Source of the DNA: a virus
DNA length: 61,503 nucleotides
Reading direction: 5' to 3' (one strand)
Virus record (IMG/VR): IMGVR_UViG_3300005347_000207
Coordinates: 1-61,503 of that record
The notes beneath the pieces were generated by a model that was given only the letters and a program-made list of their open reading frames with translations, was not told the origin of the DNA and searched no databases. Numbering within the stretch: the stretch's first letter is position 1; every line of letters begins with the position of its first letter. The position numbers and the translations under genes are program-made. Below, piece after piece: positions 41,983-49,865 of the stretch.

Positions 41983-43959
41983 GTGAACATGCAATCTCAA
42001 ACCCAAGCCGCCGAACTCCCCGCCATCGGAACGCCCGTCTATAAGCGCGGCCAACTTGGTTACGTGTCGCGGATTGTCGAGGCGCAAGCCGGCGTCTTTG
42101 TGATCGGCCGCGGAATGCAAGCCGTCCGCCATGAAATCGAAATGGTGTTTGACGGCTATTTGACTCAGGTCGGAGACGGTATCGCCGCGCCCTGGCTCGA
42201 TGAGGCGCGGCGCACTGGTCGCCCCTCAATCAGCCCCGAAGAAGTCGAGACACGCCGCGCGGCGGCCGTGGCGGCGCAGACGGCCGCGCGTGATCAGCGG
42301 ATGCGCGAACACCACGAGGCGCAGGAACGCGCCGCGGCATTCAAGATCGAAGCGGCCGCCCGCATGCCGCGCGACGCAAAAGCCGTGATCGTCGCCGAAC
42401 TTCACGAAGACGACAGCGACAGCATGACCGATTATTTCGGGCACAAGGTGCGCCGGACGGTCATTCTCGCATGGTCGACGCACACGCGAGACCTGTTTCC
42501 CGAGCTGCGCAAGGCGGCGCTGAACTTCGCCGAAACGGCCGAACTGCACGACGCGCCAGAGAAGGCGGAGCACCACGAAAAGTACAGCATGGGCGCGGGC
42601 TTCTACCTGAAGCACGGGTTCCGCGACTCGTCGGGCTGGTCGGTCAAGAAGGTGCGCCTTTACGATCGCGGCGCCGACAACGTGCCCGTTGGCGAATGGT
42701 GCGAGGCATTGAGCGGCGCGAAGCCGCAACCCGCGCCGGCCGGCGCTCCCAAGCTGTCGCACGGCTTCAGCATCGAGAAGCACCACCACACGAAGGGCGG
42801 TTTTGATATGTGGCTCGCGATCATCGGCGAGCGCGTCGAGCGATCGGAATATGACCGCCTGTTGGCCGCGGCAAAGTCGCTCGGCGGCTGGTACTCCCGC
42901 GCCTGGAACGGGACGCCGGCCGGCTTCGCCTTCAAGTCGGAAGCCGCCGCGTTGGAATTCGCGGGCGCCCCGACCACGGATGACCCGATCGCCGAACGCC
43001 CGGCGGCCGCGCCCGCTGTGCCGCGCAATGAAGGGACGTCCGCGAAGCTCCGCGACATGGCGGACCGCCTGCAAAAGGATATCGACCACAAACTAGCGGA
43101 CCGCCTGAGCAACACGCCGAAGCGCCAGCGGGAGGCGCAGGCGGCGCGCCTGGACGGCTACCAACTGCAGCGGGCACAACAGGCAATGCGGGCGCTCGCC
43201 GATCACTACGACGCGAACACGGTTCCGGCCGAACTGCGCGGCATCACCACGAAAGCCGAAATCGTCAAGCTTGCGGCGGCCGAGATTTCCCGCTCCGGCG
43301 GCTATTACGACGCCGGGCACGAGACCGGCCGGCCCTACAGCGACACGCCAGCCGCGCGCGCCCTTTGGGATCTACTGAAGCCGCGCAGCGCCGCGGACCA
43401 GAAGGCGGACGAACTGCGCCAGATGGTCGACGCGCTGAAGTTCTCCAGCATCCCGGGCTATTTCCCGACGCCTCGGCCGATCGTCGCCCGCATGCTCGAG
43501 GCGGCCGAGCTCGAGGACGGAATGAGCGTGCTTGAGCCGGAAGCCGGTAGCGGGGCGATCCTGGACGAAGTCCGGGCGGCCGCGCCGTCGTCCAGCTTGG
43601 CCGCGTTCGAATGCCATTACAGCTTGCGCAAGATCCTGCTGGCCAAGGGCTACAATCTGACCGGCGCCGATTTCATGGAAGCGCCAGCGTCGCCGCTCTT
43701 CGATCGCGTGCTGATGAACCCGCCCTTTGAGGCTGGCCAGGATATGGCGCACGTCCGCCACGCGTTCGAGTTCCTGAAGCCCGGCGGCCGCCTCGTCGCG
43801 ATCATGTCGCCCGGCCCGTTCTTCCGGAGCGACCGCAAGTCCGCCGAATTCCGCGAATGGTTCGAAGGCCTGGGCGGGGAGTGCGAAGACCTGCCGGCCG
43901 GCGCCTTCAAAGAAAGCGGAACGGGCGTTGCAACGGTCCTCGTGACGCTCTGCGCCTAA
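41983..43959 (+). CDS. DNA methyltransferase with large N-terminal region
   Basis: 658 aa. The C-terminal 200 residues are a class I SAM methyltransferase: YFPTPRPIVARMLEAAEL, LEPEAGSGAILDEV (motif I) and the amino-methyltransferase catalytic NPPF (RVLMNPPFEAGQDMAHVRHA). The N-terminal 400 residues contain AELHEDDSDSMTDYFGHKV and a KHHHTKGGFDMWLAIIGERV domain seen in plasmid and phage replication-related proteins. Probably adenine-specific. GTG start as argued for the leader. Confidence 0.87.
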   Translation: MNMQSQTQAAELPAIGTPVYKRGQLGYVSRIVEAQAGVFVIGRGMQAVRHEIEMVFDGYLTQVGDGIAAPWLDEARRTGRPSISPEEVETRRAAAVAAQTAARDQRMREHHEAQERAAAFKIEAAARMPRDAKAVIVAELHEDDSDSMTDYFGHKVRRTVILAWSTHTRDLFPELRKAALNFAETAELHDAPEKAEHHEKYSMGAGFYLKHGFRDSSGWSVKKVRLYDRGADNVPVGEWCEALSGAKPQPAPAGAPKLSHGFSIEKHHHTKGGFDMWLAIIGERVERSEYDRLLAAAKSLGGWYSRAWNGTPAGFAFKSEAAALEFAGAPTTDDPIAERPAAAPAVPRNEGTSAKLRDMADRLQKDIDHKLADRLSNTPKRQREAQAARLDGYQLQRAQQAMRALADHYDANTVPAELRGITTKAEIVKLAAAEISRSGGYYDAGHETGRPYSDTPAARALWDLLKPRSAADQKADELRQMVDALKFSSIPGYFPTPRPIVARMLEAAELEDGMSVLEPEAGSGAILDEVRAAAPSSSLAAFECHYSLRKILLAKGYNLTGADFMEAPASPLFDRVLMNPPFEAGQDMAHVRHAFEFLKPGGRLVAIMSPGPFFRSDRKSAEFREWFEGLGGECEDLPAGAFKESGTGVATVLVTLCA

Positions 43960-43963
43960 CGCA

Positions 43964-43988
43964 TCAACGAGTTGTGGAGGATCAACCA
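43964..43988 (+). promoter_or_regulatory. Conserved leader with Shine-Dalgarno, copy 3
   Basis: TCAACGAGTTGTGGA then GGATCAACCA before ATG 43989. Third copy of the leader; arms TCAAC and GTGGA fit the 15-mer operator consensus better than copies 1 and 2. Confidence 0.6.
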
Positions 43989-44630
43989 ATGATCAGCAAT
44001 CCGACTCCGCCCATGGGCAACCGCTACGGCGCGCCCATGGGCCGGCATACTGGCCCCGACTACTTGGCCACTGAAGCCGGCCCGCTCTACCTCCGGCGCA
44101 TCCGCCTAGACCGCGGCGGCTACGATGCGGGCGGCGCGTATTGGGGACTCGGCGAGCCGCTCTATTACGTCGAGGACCAGGACGGGAACGCGAAGTTCTT
44201 CCGGGCTAGGTCGCGCGACGCGGCTAAGGCTGCGATCCGCGCCGACTGGCCAGGCGCGCGCTTCTATGGCGAGAAGGACACGCGGCCGGGACTACCTGTC
44301 ATCTTCCGGGCGGAGTGGGCGGCGCAAGCCGGCGGCGCGGTTCACGTGACGGCCGTCTTCCCGACCTTGCCGGACACGAGCGACCCTTACACGGCCACCT
44401 GTTACGCTCACGTTGGCCAGCATTCGGGATGCTCGCGCGGCTGGTATCGAAGCACGCGCGCCGCAAAGCCGGACGAGTTCGCGGACCTACTGCGCGAACT
44501 ACGCGGGATCTACGAAAGGCCGGACGATCCCGACGCGGTCCGCCTGATCGTCGCCCGACGCTGGACGAAACACCACGACGCCGCGCGGCGCGCCGAACTG
44601 CAGCGCATGCGGGAAGGGGTCGCCCAGTGA
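43989..44630 (+). CDS. Hypothetical protein
   Basis: 213 aa. Residues 28-85 (PLYLRRIRLDRGGYDAGGAY, then YYVEDQDGNAKFFRARSRD) form a small domain common in phage and plasmid proteins; 110-165 contain ATCYAHVGQHSGCSRGWYRS with two Cys. Start fixed by the conserved leader. Function unknown. Confidence 0.7.
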   Translation: MISNPTPPMGNRYGAPMGRHTGPDYLATEAGPLYLRRIRLDRGGYDAGGAYWGLGEPLYYVEDQDGNAKFFRARSRDAAKAAIRADWPGARFYGEKDTRPGLPVIFRAEWAAQAGGAVHVTAVFPTLPDTSDPYTATCYAHVGQHSGCSRGWYRSTRAAKPDEFADLLRELRGIYERPDDPDAVRLIVARRWTKHHDAARRAELQRMREGVAQ

Positions 44631-45061
44631 CCTACGCCGCAGCCTACCAACACCCGAACTTTGCCCAAGCCCTACCCGTCGGGCCGGCGTGGGAGTATGT
44701 CGGGTGCGAGTGCGGATGCCTGCTCTATCGCGACCTCTCATCGGGCGCTCAAGCACTGGTCCCGGCTATCTGGTACAACCTGCCGCCGGCGGACTACGCG
44801 AAAACGCTCCGCTTCAACGCCGAGCGCAGCGACGAATGCGCCGCCCATCGGCGCAAGGAAGCCAAACCATGGGCGACCCACGAAGCGGCGACGTTCGAGC
44901 GGCAGGCGCGCCGGCTTCGTGCCATGGCGCTTCTCTGTGATCGTTCGCCCGCGCCTTGCGCTGGCCAGGTGGAGTTTCTAGGGCTGAACGATCCGAGCCA
45001 GTCCCGCGAAGCGGAAGCGATGGCCATAGAGCACGCGGAGGCGCAATGCGAACGCTTCTGA
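44627..45061 (+). CDS. Hypothetical Cys-containing protein
   Basis: 144 aa, GTG start overlapping the previous TGA. CECGCLLYRDLSSG near residue 25 suggests a metal site; further Cys at CAAHRRK, LLCDRS and APCAG. Overlaps a 31-aa membrane peptide gene at its end. Not recognised. Confidence 0.65.
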   Translation: MTYAAAYQHPNFAQALPVGPAWEYVGCECGCLLYRDLSSGAQALVPAIWYNLPPADYAKTLRFNAERSDECAAHRRKEAKPWATHEAATFERQARRLRAMALLCDRSPAPCAGQVEFLGLNDPSQSREAEAMAIEHAEAQCERF

Positions 45062-45141
45062 CGATCTATGGTTGGCTTTGCCGCATCGTCGTCACGGTGG
45101 CGATCCTGCTAGGCCTGATCATAGCGACGGTCCATCACTGA
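45046..45141 (+). CDS. 31-aa membrane peptide
   Basis: MRTLLTIYGWLCRIVVTVAI, then LLGLIIATVHH: a single transmembrane helix with a basic N-terminus. Starts inside the 3' end of the previous gene and is the last gene before a strong terminator. Small, so only moderately certain. Confidence 0.5.
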   Translation: MRTLLTIYGWLCRIVVTVAILLGLIIATVHH

Positions 45142-45154
45142 CGAACTGAGTACG

Positions 45155-45183
45155 GGGCGCCCTTAGCGGCGCCCTTTCTTTTT
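45155..45183 (+). terminator. Rho-independent terminator of rightward operon
   Basis: GGGCGCC and GGCGCCC form a 7-bp stem with a 6-nt loop, followed by TTTCTTTTT. Located 14 bp after the stop of the membrane peptide gene. Separates the 40.4-45.1 kb operon from the repeat region. Confidence 0.9.
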
Positions 45184-45226
45184 GAGCGGCTTCCGGCGCG
45201 AGCTGGCGGCCGCTTTTTGCTGTCTG

Positions 45227-45268
45227 CGCCATGAGTTCGCATGCCCGGACGCATGCGAACTCATGGCG
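45227..45268. repeat. 18-bp perfect inverted repeat (hairpin)
   Basis: Arms 45227-45244 and 45251-45268 are exactly complementary around a 6-nt loop. The right arm overlaps the first copy of the 29-bp repeat and the left arm is that copy inverted, so the array starts with a head-to-head pair. No T-run follows, so a protein or cruciform function is more likely than termination. Confidence 0.9.
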
Positions 45269-45642
45269 TGGGATAGCCGGGTTAGCGGGACGGACTCACA
45301 TCGGGAAGCCGGGACGCATGCGAACTCATGCGAACGCATTGGGTGGAGCGTGGGCGAGCGTGGCCAGGCCTAAGCCCGGACGCATGCGAACTCATACGGA
45401 CTTATGGGGATGCGTGTTGTTGGTATCTCGGGGTTGAGTGAGTGCGGACGCATGCGAACTCATGCGGACTTATGAGCCTGAAAGCATCGAGTCGGGATGG
45501 TCGGGCGGCCGGACGCATGCGAACTCATGCGGACTTATGGGTCCTTCCCGGGCTTTCCGGCCACCGCGAGGGGCGCCGAGCCCGGTCTGTGAGAGTTTCC
45601 ATTCGACGTAAAATGCACAGCGGGACGCATACGAACGCATGG
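45247..45642. repeat. Array of 29-bp repeats built of 10-bp units
   Basis: Copies start at 45247 (partial), 45312, 45378, 45446, 45511 and 45623 (partial). The 45446 and 45511 copies are identical over 29 bp. Each is three consecutive 10-bp units of the form GCGRACKYAT. Start-to-start spacing is 65, 66, 68, 65 and 112 bp. Open frames across the array repeat MRTHANS-like peptides and look like non-coding read-through. Iteron-type protein-binding array, possibly the replication origin. Confidence 0.85.
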
Positions 45643-45660
45643 AGAGCAACGCGAACGGAC

Positions 45661-45954
45661 TGCAACAGCCTGTAACAGCCTGCAACGCTTAAGTGAGACG
45701 GTCTGTTGCAGGAAAAGCCTATATAACTCAATAACTTCAACACCTTTCAACCGATGCAACGCTCTTTTCTAAGGAACTCTCGTCTTGAGCAGGGAATAAG
45801 GGGGAGGGGATAAGCCACAAGGGCGCATGGTCGACTCATACGACGCGACAAGTGTTGGAAAACGCTGTTGCAAGCGTTGCAGCGTTGAAGTGTTTGATTT
45901 CATTTGCAAACGCCTGCAACGCTCCCTGCAACGCTCGAATCGGCTGTTGCAGCG
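45661..45954. repeat. TGCAACGCT repeat cluster with AT-rich segment
   Basis: About ten copies of TGCAAC(G/A)(C/G)C in both orientations: a tandem triplet at 10-bp steps (45661, 45671, 45681), inverted copies near 45702, 45864, 45873 and 45943, and direct copies at 45755, 45904, 45915 and 45927. Between them lies the AT-rich stretch 45715-45780. Short repeats next to an AT-rich region are typical of replication origins. No protein-coding gene is visible in 45142-46026. Confidence 0.8.
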
Positions 45955-45969
45955 TTTTCGGTTGACGTG

Positions 45970-45984
45970 TCACCCAAAAGTTGA
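45970..45984. promoter_or_regulatory. Operator-like 15-mer at 45.98 kb
   Basis: TCACCCAAAAGTTGA, at the downstream edge of the repeat region and about 42 bp before the next gene start. Immediately preceded by a half-site GTTGA (45961-45965). Confidence 0.6.
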
Positions 45985-46026
45985 TTTATGAGTTCGCATG
46001 AGTTCGCGGACGCATGGAGCGCGGAA

Positions 46027-46317
46027 ATGAGCGAAATGACCGATATCCCGCCTCGTTGGGCATTCGAACGCATGGAAGCCGAGCGTTGCAAATTCTTCTG
46101 CGTTGAGCCGAACCCGCTAAATGTCGACGTCTTCATGCGCGACCCACTTGGCTGGGCGCCATACCACGCCTTCGCTTCGTACATCGCGCGCGCAGAGCAA
46201 ATGCTGCGCGAGGTGACGGAGCATCTGGCCAGCGTCACGGGCGCCGACGAGCGGCCCGGGTCGGATAGCGCCGACATCGTCAATCGGGTGCGCGAGATGA
46301 TCGGAGAGAAGTCGTGA
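46027..46317 (+). CDS. Hypothetical protein
   Basis: 96 aa from ATG 46027, chosen because GGAG lies 7 nt upstream. An in-frame ATG at 45988 has no Shine-Dalgarno and its first codons are a copy of the 10-bp repeat unit. WAFERMEAERCKFFCVEPNP and WAPYHAFASYIARAEQML are the recognisable parts. Function unknown. Confidence 0.65.
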   Translation: MSEMTDIPPRWAFERMEAERCKFFCVEPNPLNVDVFMRDPLGWAPYHAFASYIARAEQMLREVTEHLASVTGADERPGSDSADIVNRVREMIGEKS

Positions 46318-46553
46318 CCGTCGCCGAACTGATTGCCAAGCTGCAGCAGCTCCCGCAGGACCTTCCCGTGACGACCGGCGGGTTTGATGAGGATGCCTAC
46401 GACTATCTGGAGACCGTGAAGGTGGTGCGCCTGCGCGAGGTCGACAGCCCCGGCAGTCATTCCGGTGCCTTTGATGAAGCGGAGGGGGAGCGCGGCATGT
46501 ACCGTCGGCCGCTGAAGGGAGAGCCGTTCGACGCGGTTTACTTGGACCGATGA
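46314..46553 (+). CDS. Hypothetical protein (MTVAELIAKLQQLPQD type)
   Basis: 79 aa, GTG start overlapping the previous TGA. Opening helix TVAELIAKLQQLPQDLPV followed by acidic strands (YLETVKVVRLREVDSP) is a common small phage protein type. Its first 15 residues are repeated in the broken gene that follows. Confidence 0.7.
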   Translation: MTVAELIAKLQQLPQDLPVTTGGFDEDAYDYLETVKVVRLREVDSPGSHSGAFDEAEGERGMYRRPLKGEPFDAVYLDR

Positions 46554-46729
46554 CCGTCGCTTAACTGATCGAAGCTCTCCGCCAGCTGCCGTCCGACGCC
46601 GTCGTGTTAGCGGACGGCGAGTTCCTCGCCCCGATCGACAGCGTGCGTGGCCCAGTGCGCTATCTAACCGCGACGTCCGCCCTTCAACACCTGTCGGTCT
46701 CCCGACGATTCGGGTGCGCCTGTGAGTGA
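46550..46729 (+). pseudogene. Duplicate of upstream gene broken at codon 5
   Basis: ATG 46550 overlaps the previous stop and reads MTVA, then TAA at 46562-46564, then LIEALRQLPSDAVVLADGEF to TGA at 46727. MTVA-x-LIEALRQLPSD lines up with MTVAELIAKLQQLPQD next door, where the stop takes the place of Glu5 (GAA to TAA). So this is a tandem duplicate inactivated by one nonsense change, unless the base is an assembly error. Confidence 0.75.
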
Positions 46730-46982
46730 TCCTGACGTGACCGACCTTCCTTTCAAGATCGGGGACATCGTCACTCGCGATGGGACCGATCTTCACCGCA
46801 TTGTCGACATGAACGGCGAGGGCGGCGACCTGATCGAGGTCGAATGCATCAAAGAGCCGCTTGGCTTTTTGAACGAGGACGGCTCGCGCGATGAGCCATG
46901 GACCCGGCTCGGCGAGCGTGAGTGGAACCTGACGCGTCGCTACGATCACGCAGGCGACCTAATCGAGGGTGATGCGGCATGA
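46722..46982 (+). CDS. Hypothetical protein
   Basis: 86 aa, GTG start at 46722. LPFKIGDIVTRDGTDLHRIV and NEDGSRDEPWTRLGEREWNL suggest a small SH3/KOW-like beta barrel. Overlaps the next gene by 4 nt (ATGA). Not recognised. Confidence 0.65.
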   Translation: MSDPDVTDLPFKIGDIVTRDGTDLHRIVDMNGEGGDLIEVECIKEPLGFLNEDGSRDEPWTRLGEREWNLTRRYDHAGDLIEGDAA

Positions 46983-47170
46983 ACGTCACCGAACAACATG
47001 CTCTGACCCTCGAGCCCCAGCCGATGGCCGATCAGTGGATGGGTAAGTGCTCGTGCGGCTGGCGGACAACCGTCTCCATCTATGAGGCGCCCACGCGTGA
47101 GGCGACGATCCAGGAAATCCGCCGCCGGCACGCTGAGCACACGGTCGAACTGGTCAAGGAAGGCGACTGA
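46979..47170 (+). CDS. Hypothetical small zinc-ribbon-like protein
   Basis: 63 aa. WMGKCSCGWRTTVSIYEAPT, then a C-terminal His-rich helix (RRRHAEHTVEL). The CSCGW..H..H pattern may bind zinc. Last intact rightward gene before the convergent primase gene. Confidence 0.65.
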   Translation: MNVTEQHALTLEPQPMADQWMGKCSCGWRTTVSIYEAPTREATIQEIRRRHAEHTVELVKEGD

Positions 47171-47174
47171 TCCT

Positions 47175-47405
47175 GTGCGTGACGAACTCCGGCCCTACCT
47201 AGGCTAGCGCGTCGGCGGCGATCCGGCGGACGAGGCCGAACACTTCTACCTCTGCCGGGCCTGTCAGCAGCCGGTCGATATGCACGATCTGGCCGCGGTC
47301 TTCCACCACGAGGAGCCTGATCACGAAGCGCTCCCGGTCGAGGACGCAGAACGGATCCTGCGGATTACAGAAGTGCTGCGCGCCGCGTTGCGACGGCGGA
47401 CTTAA
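47175..47405 (+). pseudogene. Small conserved protein broken by TAG at codon 11
   Basis: GTG 47175 reads MRDELRPYLG then TAG (47205-47207), then RVGGDPADEAEHFYLCRACQ, QPVDMHDLAAVFHHEEPDHE and a normal end at 47403-47405. The continuous product with CxxC and HHEEPDH resembles a small phage family (PYLGRP.GGDP...C..C.QPVD). An in-frame stop, probably from CAG, has cut it. Second nonsense mutation within 650 bp. Confidence 0.65.
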
Positions 47406-49846
47406 CCGACCCGCCCGACCCGCCGGTAGGCCCGCTGCCGGCCGTACTTCTCGAACGATCCGGTGCTGCCGGCCTTCCAGCCCTCGACCCGCCGCATGGC
47501 CTTGCCGAGCAGCTGCGAAGCGCCGGTATTGTAGGACCGCCGGTCGTTGCCGAGGCACTTCTCCCAGATTTCGATGAGGCAGGTCTCGTCGCGGTAGCGC
47601 GGCGCGGCGCCGACCAAGTCGTCGGCGTCTTCGAACTCCTCTGGCAGCGGGCGGTCGAGCCAAGCTGACACCTGGCCGATCAAGGCGTCTTCCGCCGTCT
47701 CGATGCGCCGGTCTTCCTGCAGCTTGAGCGCGTCGGCCTGGGCCGCCTCGTCGGTCAGGTAGAGGGGCAGGGTGCCGTAGGGCTGCTCGGCGCGCATCTG
47801 GCGGTACATCGCCAGCGCCTCGGCCCAGATCTGGTCGACTTCCCGGGTCAGGCGGTCGGTGTCGATCTGGTCGACGTTGCACTCGACTGGCCAGAAGCGC
47901 CGGCCGCCAGTTTCGTCGCGCAGATACTCCCGATCGTTGGTCGAGCCCATGAACACGCACTGCCGCGGGAAGATTTGGGCCCGACGGGCGTAGGCCAGGC
48001 GCACCTTGTCGTCGGTCCGCGACATGAATGCCTTGATCACCCGGACGTCGGCCTTCCCGAAGCCGGAGAGCTCGGGAATTTCCAGCAGCCACGCGCTCTG
48101 CATGAGCTCGACGAGGCTCTTCGGGTCGTGGAAATCGCCTTCCAGCTCGGCGTACCAGGACTTGGCCAGGGTGCGGATGAAGGTGGATTTCCGCTTGCCC
48201 TGAAGGCCCTCGAGGATCGGCGCGAAGTCGAACTTATGGCCCGGCTCGTAGACCCGGCAGACGGCCGCGATCAGGAACATCCGCGCGACCTGGCGCACGT
48301 AAGGCGTATCGGGCGCACCGAGGTAGTCGACGAACAACCGCTCGGCGCGCGCGACGCCATCGTGCGCCTGCGCCTCGAGGAACTCGCGGATCGGGTGGAA
48401 GGGTACGCGCTGCGCCGCCAGGTCCACGGCCGCCTTCAGGTCCCGGTCGGAGACCTTGATCCCATAGCCGCCGCGGCCCTTGGGCGCCTCGATCATCTGG
48501 CGCACGGCGTTGTCCATGCTGTCGGACCAAATGTCGCCGTTCACGGGATCGCGCAGGCGCCAGATCGCGCTGTCGAGCTGCAGGATGCCTTTTTCGGTCT
48601 TGCCGGGCCGGCGTCCCGGCGCCGCGCGCTTCACCACCTCGCCCGAAAACTCGTTCAGGCGGGCGACGCCGGTCGTGCGGGCGTCGTGCTGTACGATGAG
48701 TGCGACGTTGGGGAGCGTCGGCTTGACCGCGCCTTCTTCGTTGCGGTCGAGCAGGGAGACCCAGTTGAGGTCGTGACGCTTGGCCGAGGTGTCGAAGATC
48801 GCGTCGATGTCATCCTTCGGCGCGTCCGCGGTGGCCGGCGGCGGCCCGAGCAGGTCTTCCTCTTCGTCGTCCTCGGTGAAATCGTCGCCGTCGTCGGCCG
48901 TGAGGCCCTGCTCGTGGATGTCGCGCTCGACGCTGGCCGCCTTGATGAGCGAGCGCATGGTGATCGGGCGCTTGGCGCCCTTGAACCCCTTGCGCCACTT
49001 CGCCTCGCAGGCGCCCTTCTCGAAATGGTCGCTCTGCTTGGACCATTCGACCCAGATTTCCAGGCCGCGCGCGTCGCCCTTGAACTGGTGGTGGAGGGCG
49101 CAGCCGACGCCAAACCAGCCCCAGTAGTCGTCGCACCATTCGTCCTTCGGCAGCCATTTCAGGTGCTCGAGGATCTCGTCCTCGTCGAGCTTGAGCGGCT
49201 GCTGCTTCAGCCAGGCGGCCAGCTCGTCCGGGTCTTCGTCGATCTGGCGGTTGTCGATCGCCGTGAAGCACTCAGGCAGGCTGGGCAGGCCGATGAGGTC
49301 GATGATCTCGAACGGGTCGCACCCCGTCTGCCACCCGTACCGGCGACCGGACTTGTGCAGCGACGGCGCCAGGATGACGTAGCCGGCGTACTTGAGGTCG
49401 ATCCCCTTGAACTTCTCGCCGCGCCAGCCGGGCTCGGGCGCCTGGAAGAAGTCGTGCGTCCCGCCGCCGCCCGTGCCGGCGCGAAGCGGGCTTTCGATCT
49501 TGTGGCCGGCGGCCTTCAGCGCGGCGGCTGATTCGTCCGAGCCGTTGCGCGGGTCGCGGTCGACGACGATGACGCCGGAGACGTCGCAGGCCAGGCCGAT
49601 GTTGGCGGCCGGATACTGGGTCCACCAGCGGCGAATCGTGGCCGGGTCGTTCGATGCGTTGCGGAAGCCCTTTGGAACGAGCTCGGCGATCGGGTGCTTG
49701 CCGGCGTGCTTGCCGCCTTCGCAACTTTCGAGCCCGCCGCAGGCGCAGGCGCCGTCGTCGCGCAGACCCCAGACCGGGAACACGCGCCAATCGAGCTCCG
49801 ACGCGTAGCGGAGCGCTGTTTCCAGCATGGACGTTGACTTGAGCAC
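47402..49846 (-). CDS. PrimPol-helicase replication protein (VapE-like)
   Basis: 814 aa, GTG start 49846 (ATG 49828 possible). Residues 1-190 are a PrimPol primase-polymerase: LDWRVFPVWG, the metal-binding VVDRDPRNG (D96, D98) and GGTHDFF. About 225-310 is a PriCT-type linker (WLPKDEWCDDYWGWFGVGCA). About 520-680 is the VirE/VapE P-loop helicase with GLQGKRKST near residue 545 and VFMGSTNDREYLRDETGGRR. Primes and unwinds phage DNA. Two internal acidic EEEDLLG/DADDLVG motifs resemble the shared C-terminal tail. Encoded opposite to the other replication genes. Confidence 0.92.
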   Translation of the reverse strand: MLKSTSMLETALRYASELDWRVFPVWGLRDDGACACGGLESCEGGKHAGKHPIAELVPKGFRNASNDPATIRRWWTQYPAANIGLACDVSGVIVVDRDPRNGSDESAAALKAAGHKIESPLRAGTGGGGTHDFFQAPEPGWRGEKFKGIDLKYAGYVILAPSLHKSGRRYGWQTGCDPFEIIDLIGLPSLPECFTAIDNRQIDEDPDELAAWLKQQPLKLDEDEILEHLKWLPKDEWCDDYWGWFGVGCALHHQFKGDARGLEIWVEWSKQSDHFEKGACEAKWRKGFKGAKRPITMRSLIKAASVERDIHEQGLTADDGDDFTEDDEEEDLLGPPPATADAPKDDIDAIFDTSAKRHDLNWVSLLDRNEEGAVKPTLPNVALIVQHDARTTGVARLNEFSGEVVKRAAPGRRPGKTEKGILQLDSAIWRLRDPVNGDIWSDSMDNAVRQMIEAPKGRGGYGIKVSDRDLKAAVDLAAQRVPFHPIREFLEAQAHDGVARAERLFVDYLGAPDTPYVRQVARMFLIAAVCRVYEPGHKFDFAPILEGLQGKRKSTFIRTLAKSWYAELEGDFHDPKSLVELMQSAWLLEIPELSGFGKADVRVIKAFMSRTDDKVRLAYARRAQIFPRQCVFMGSTNDREYLRDETGGRRFWPVECNVDQIDTDRLTREVDQIWAEALAMYRQMRAEQPYGTLPLYLTDEAAQADALKLQEDRRIETAEDALIGQVSAWLDRPLPEEFEDADDLVGAAPRYRDETCLIEIWEKCLGNDRRSYNTGASQLLGKAMRRVEGWKAGSTGSFEKYGRQRAYRRVGRVG

Positions 49847-49865
49847 TGACCCCCGTGACCCGTGC

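Noticed and set aside
45247-45642. CRISPR-like array: 29-bp repeats with 36-39 bp spacers
   Set aside because: The spacing looks CRISPR-like, but the repeats are internally built of 10-bp units, two copies differ at one end, inverted and isolated units occur outside the array (45229, 45988, 1390), and no cas gene is present. Iteron-like binding sites fit better.
45182-45675. Overlapping open frames coding MRTHANS-type repeated peptides
   Set aside because: They are read-through of the DNA repeat array in several frames, lack ribosome binding sites and show no domain-like sequence, so I treat the region as non-coding.
46562-47207. Stop-codon recoding (TAG or TAA read as an amino acid)
   Set aside because: Integrase, frameshifted chaperone and the 50304 gene end with TAG and others end with TAA at normal positions. 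Genome-wide recoding is not credible; local nonsense mutations are simpler.
47975-49531. A 518-aa plus-strand open frame opposite the PrimPol-helicase gene
   Set aside because: The minus strand carries all PrimPol and helicase motifs; the plus-strand translation is low-complexity Val/Leu/Arg without motifs.
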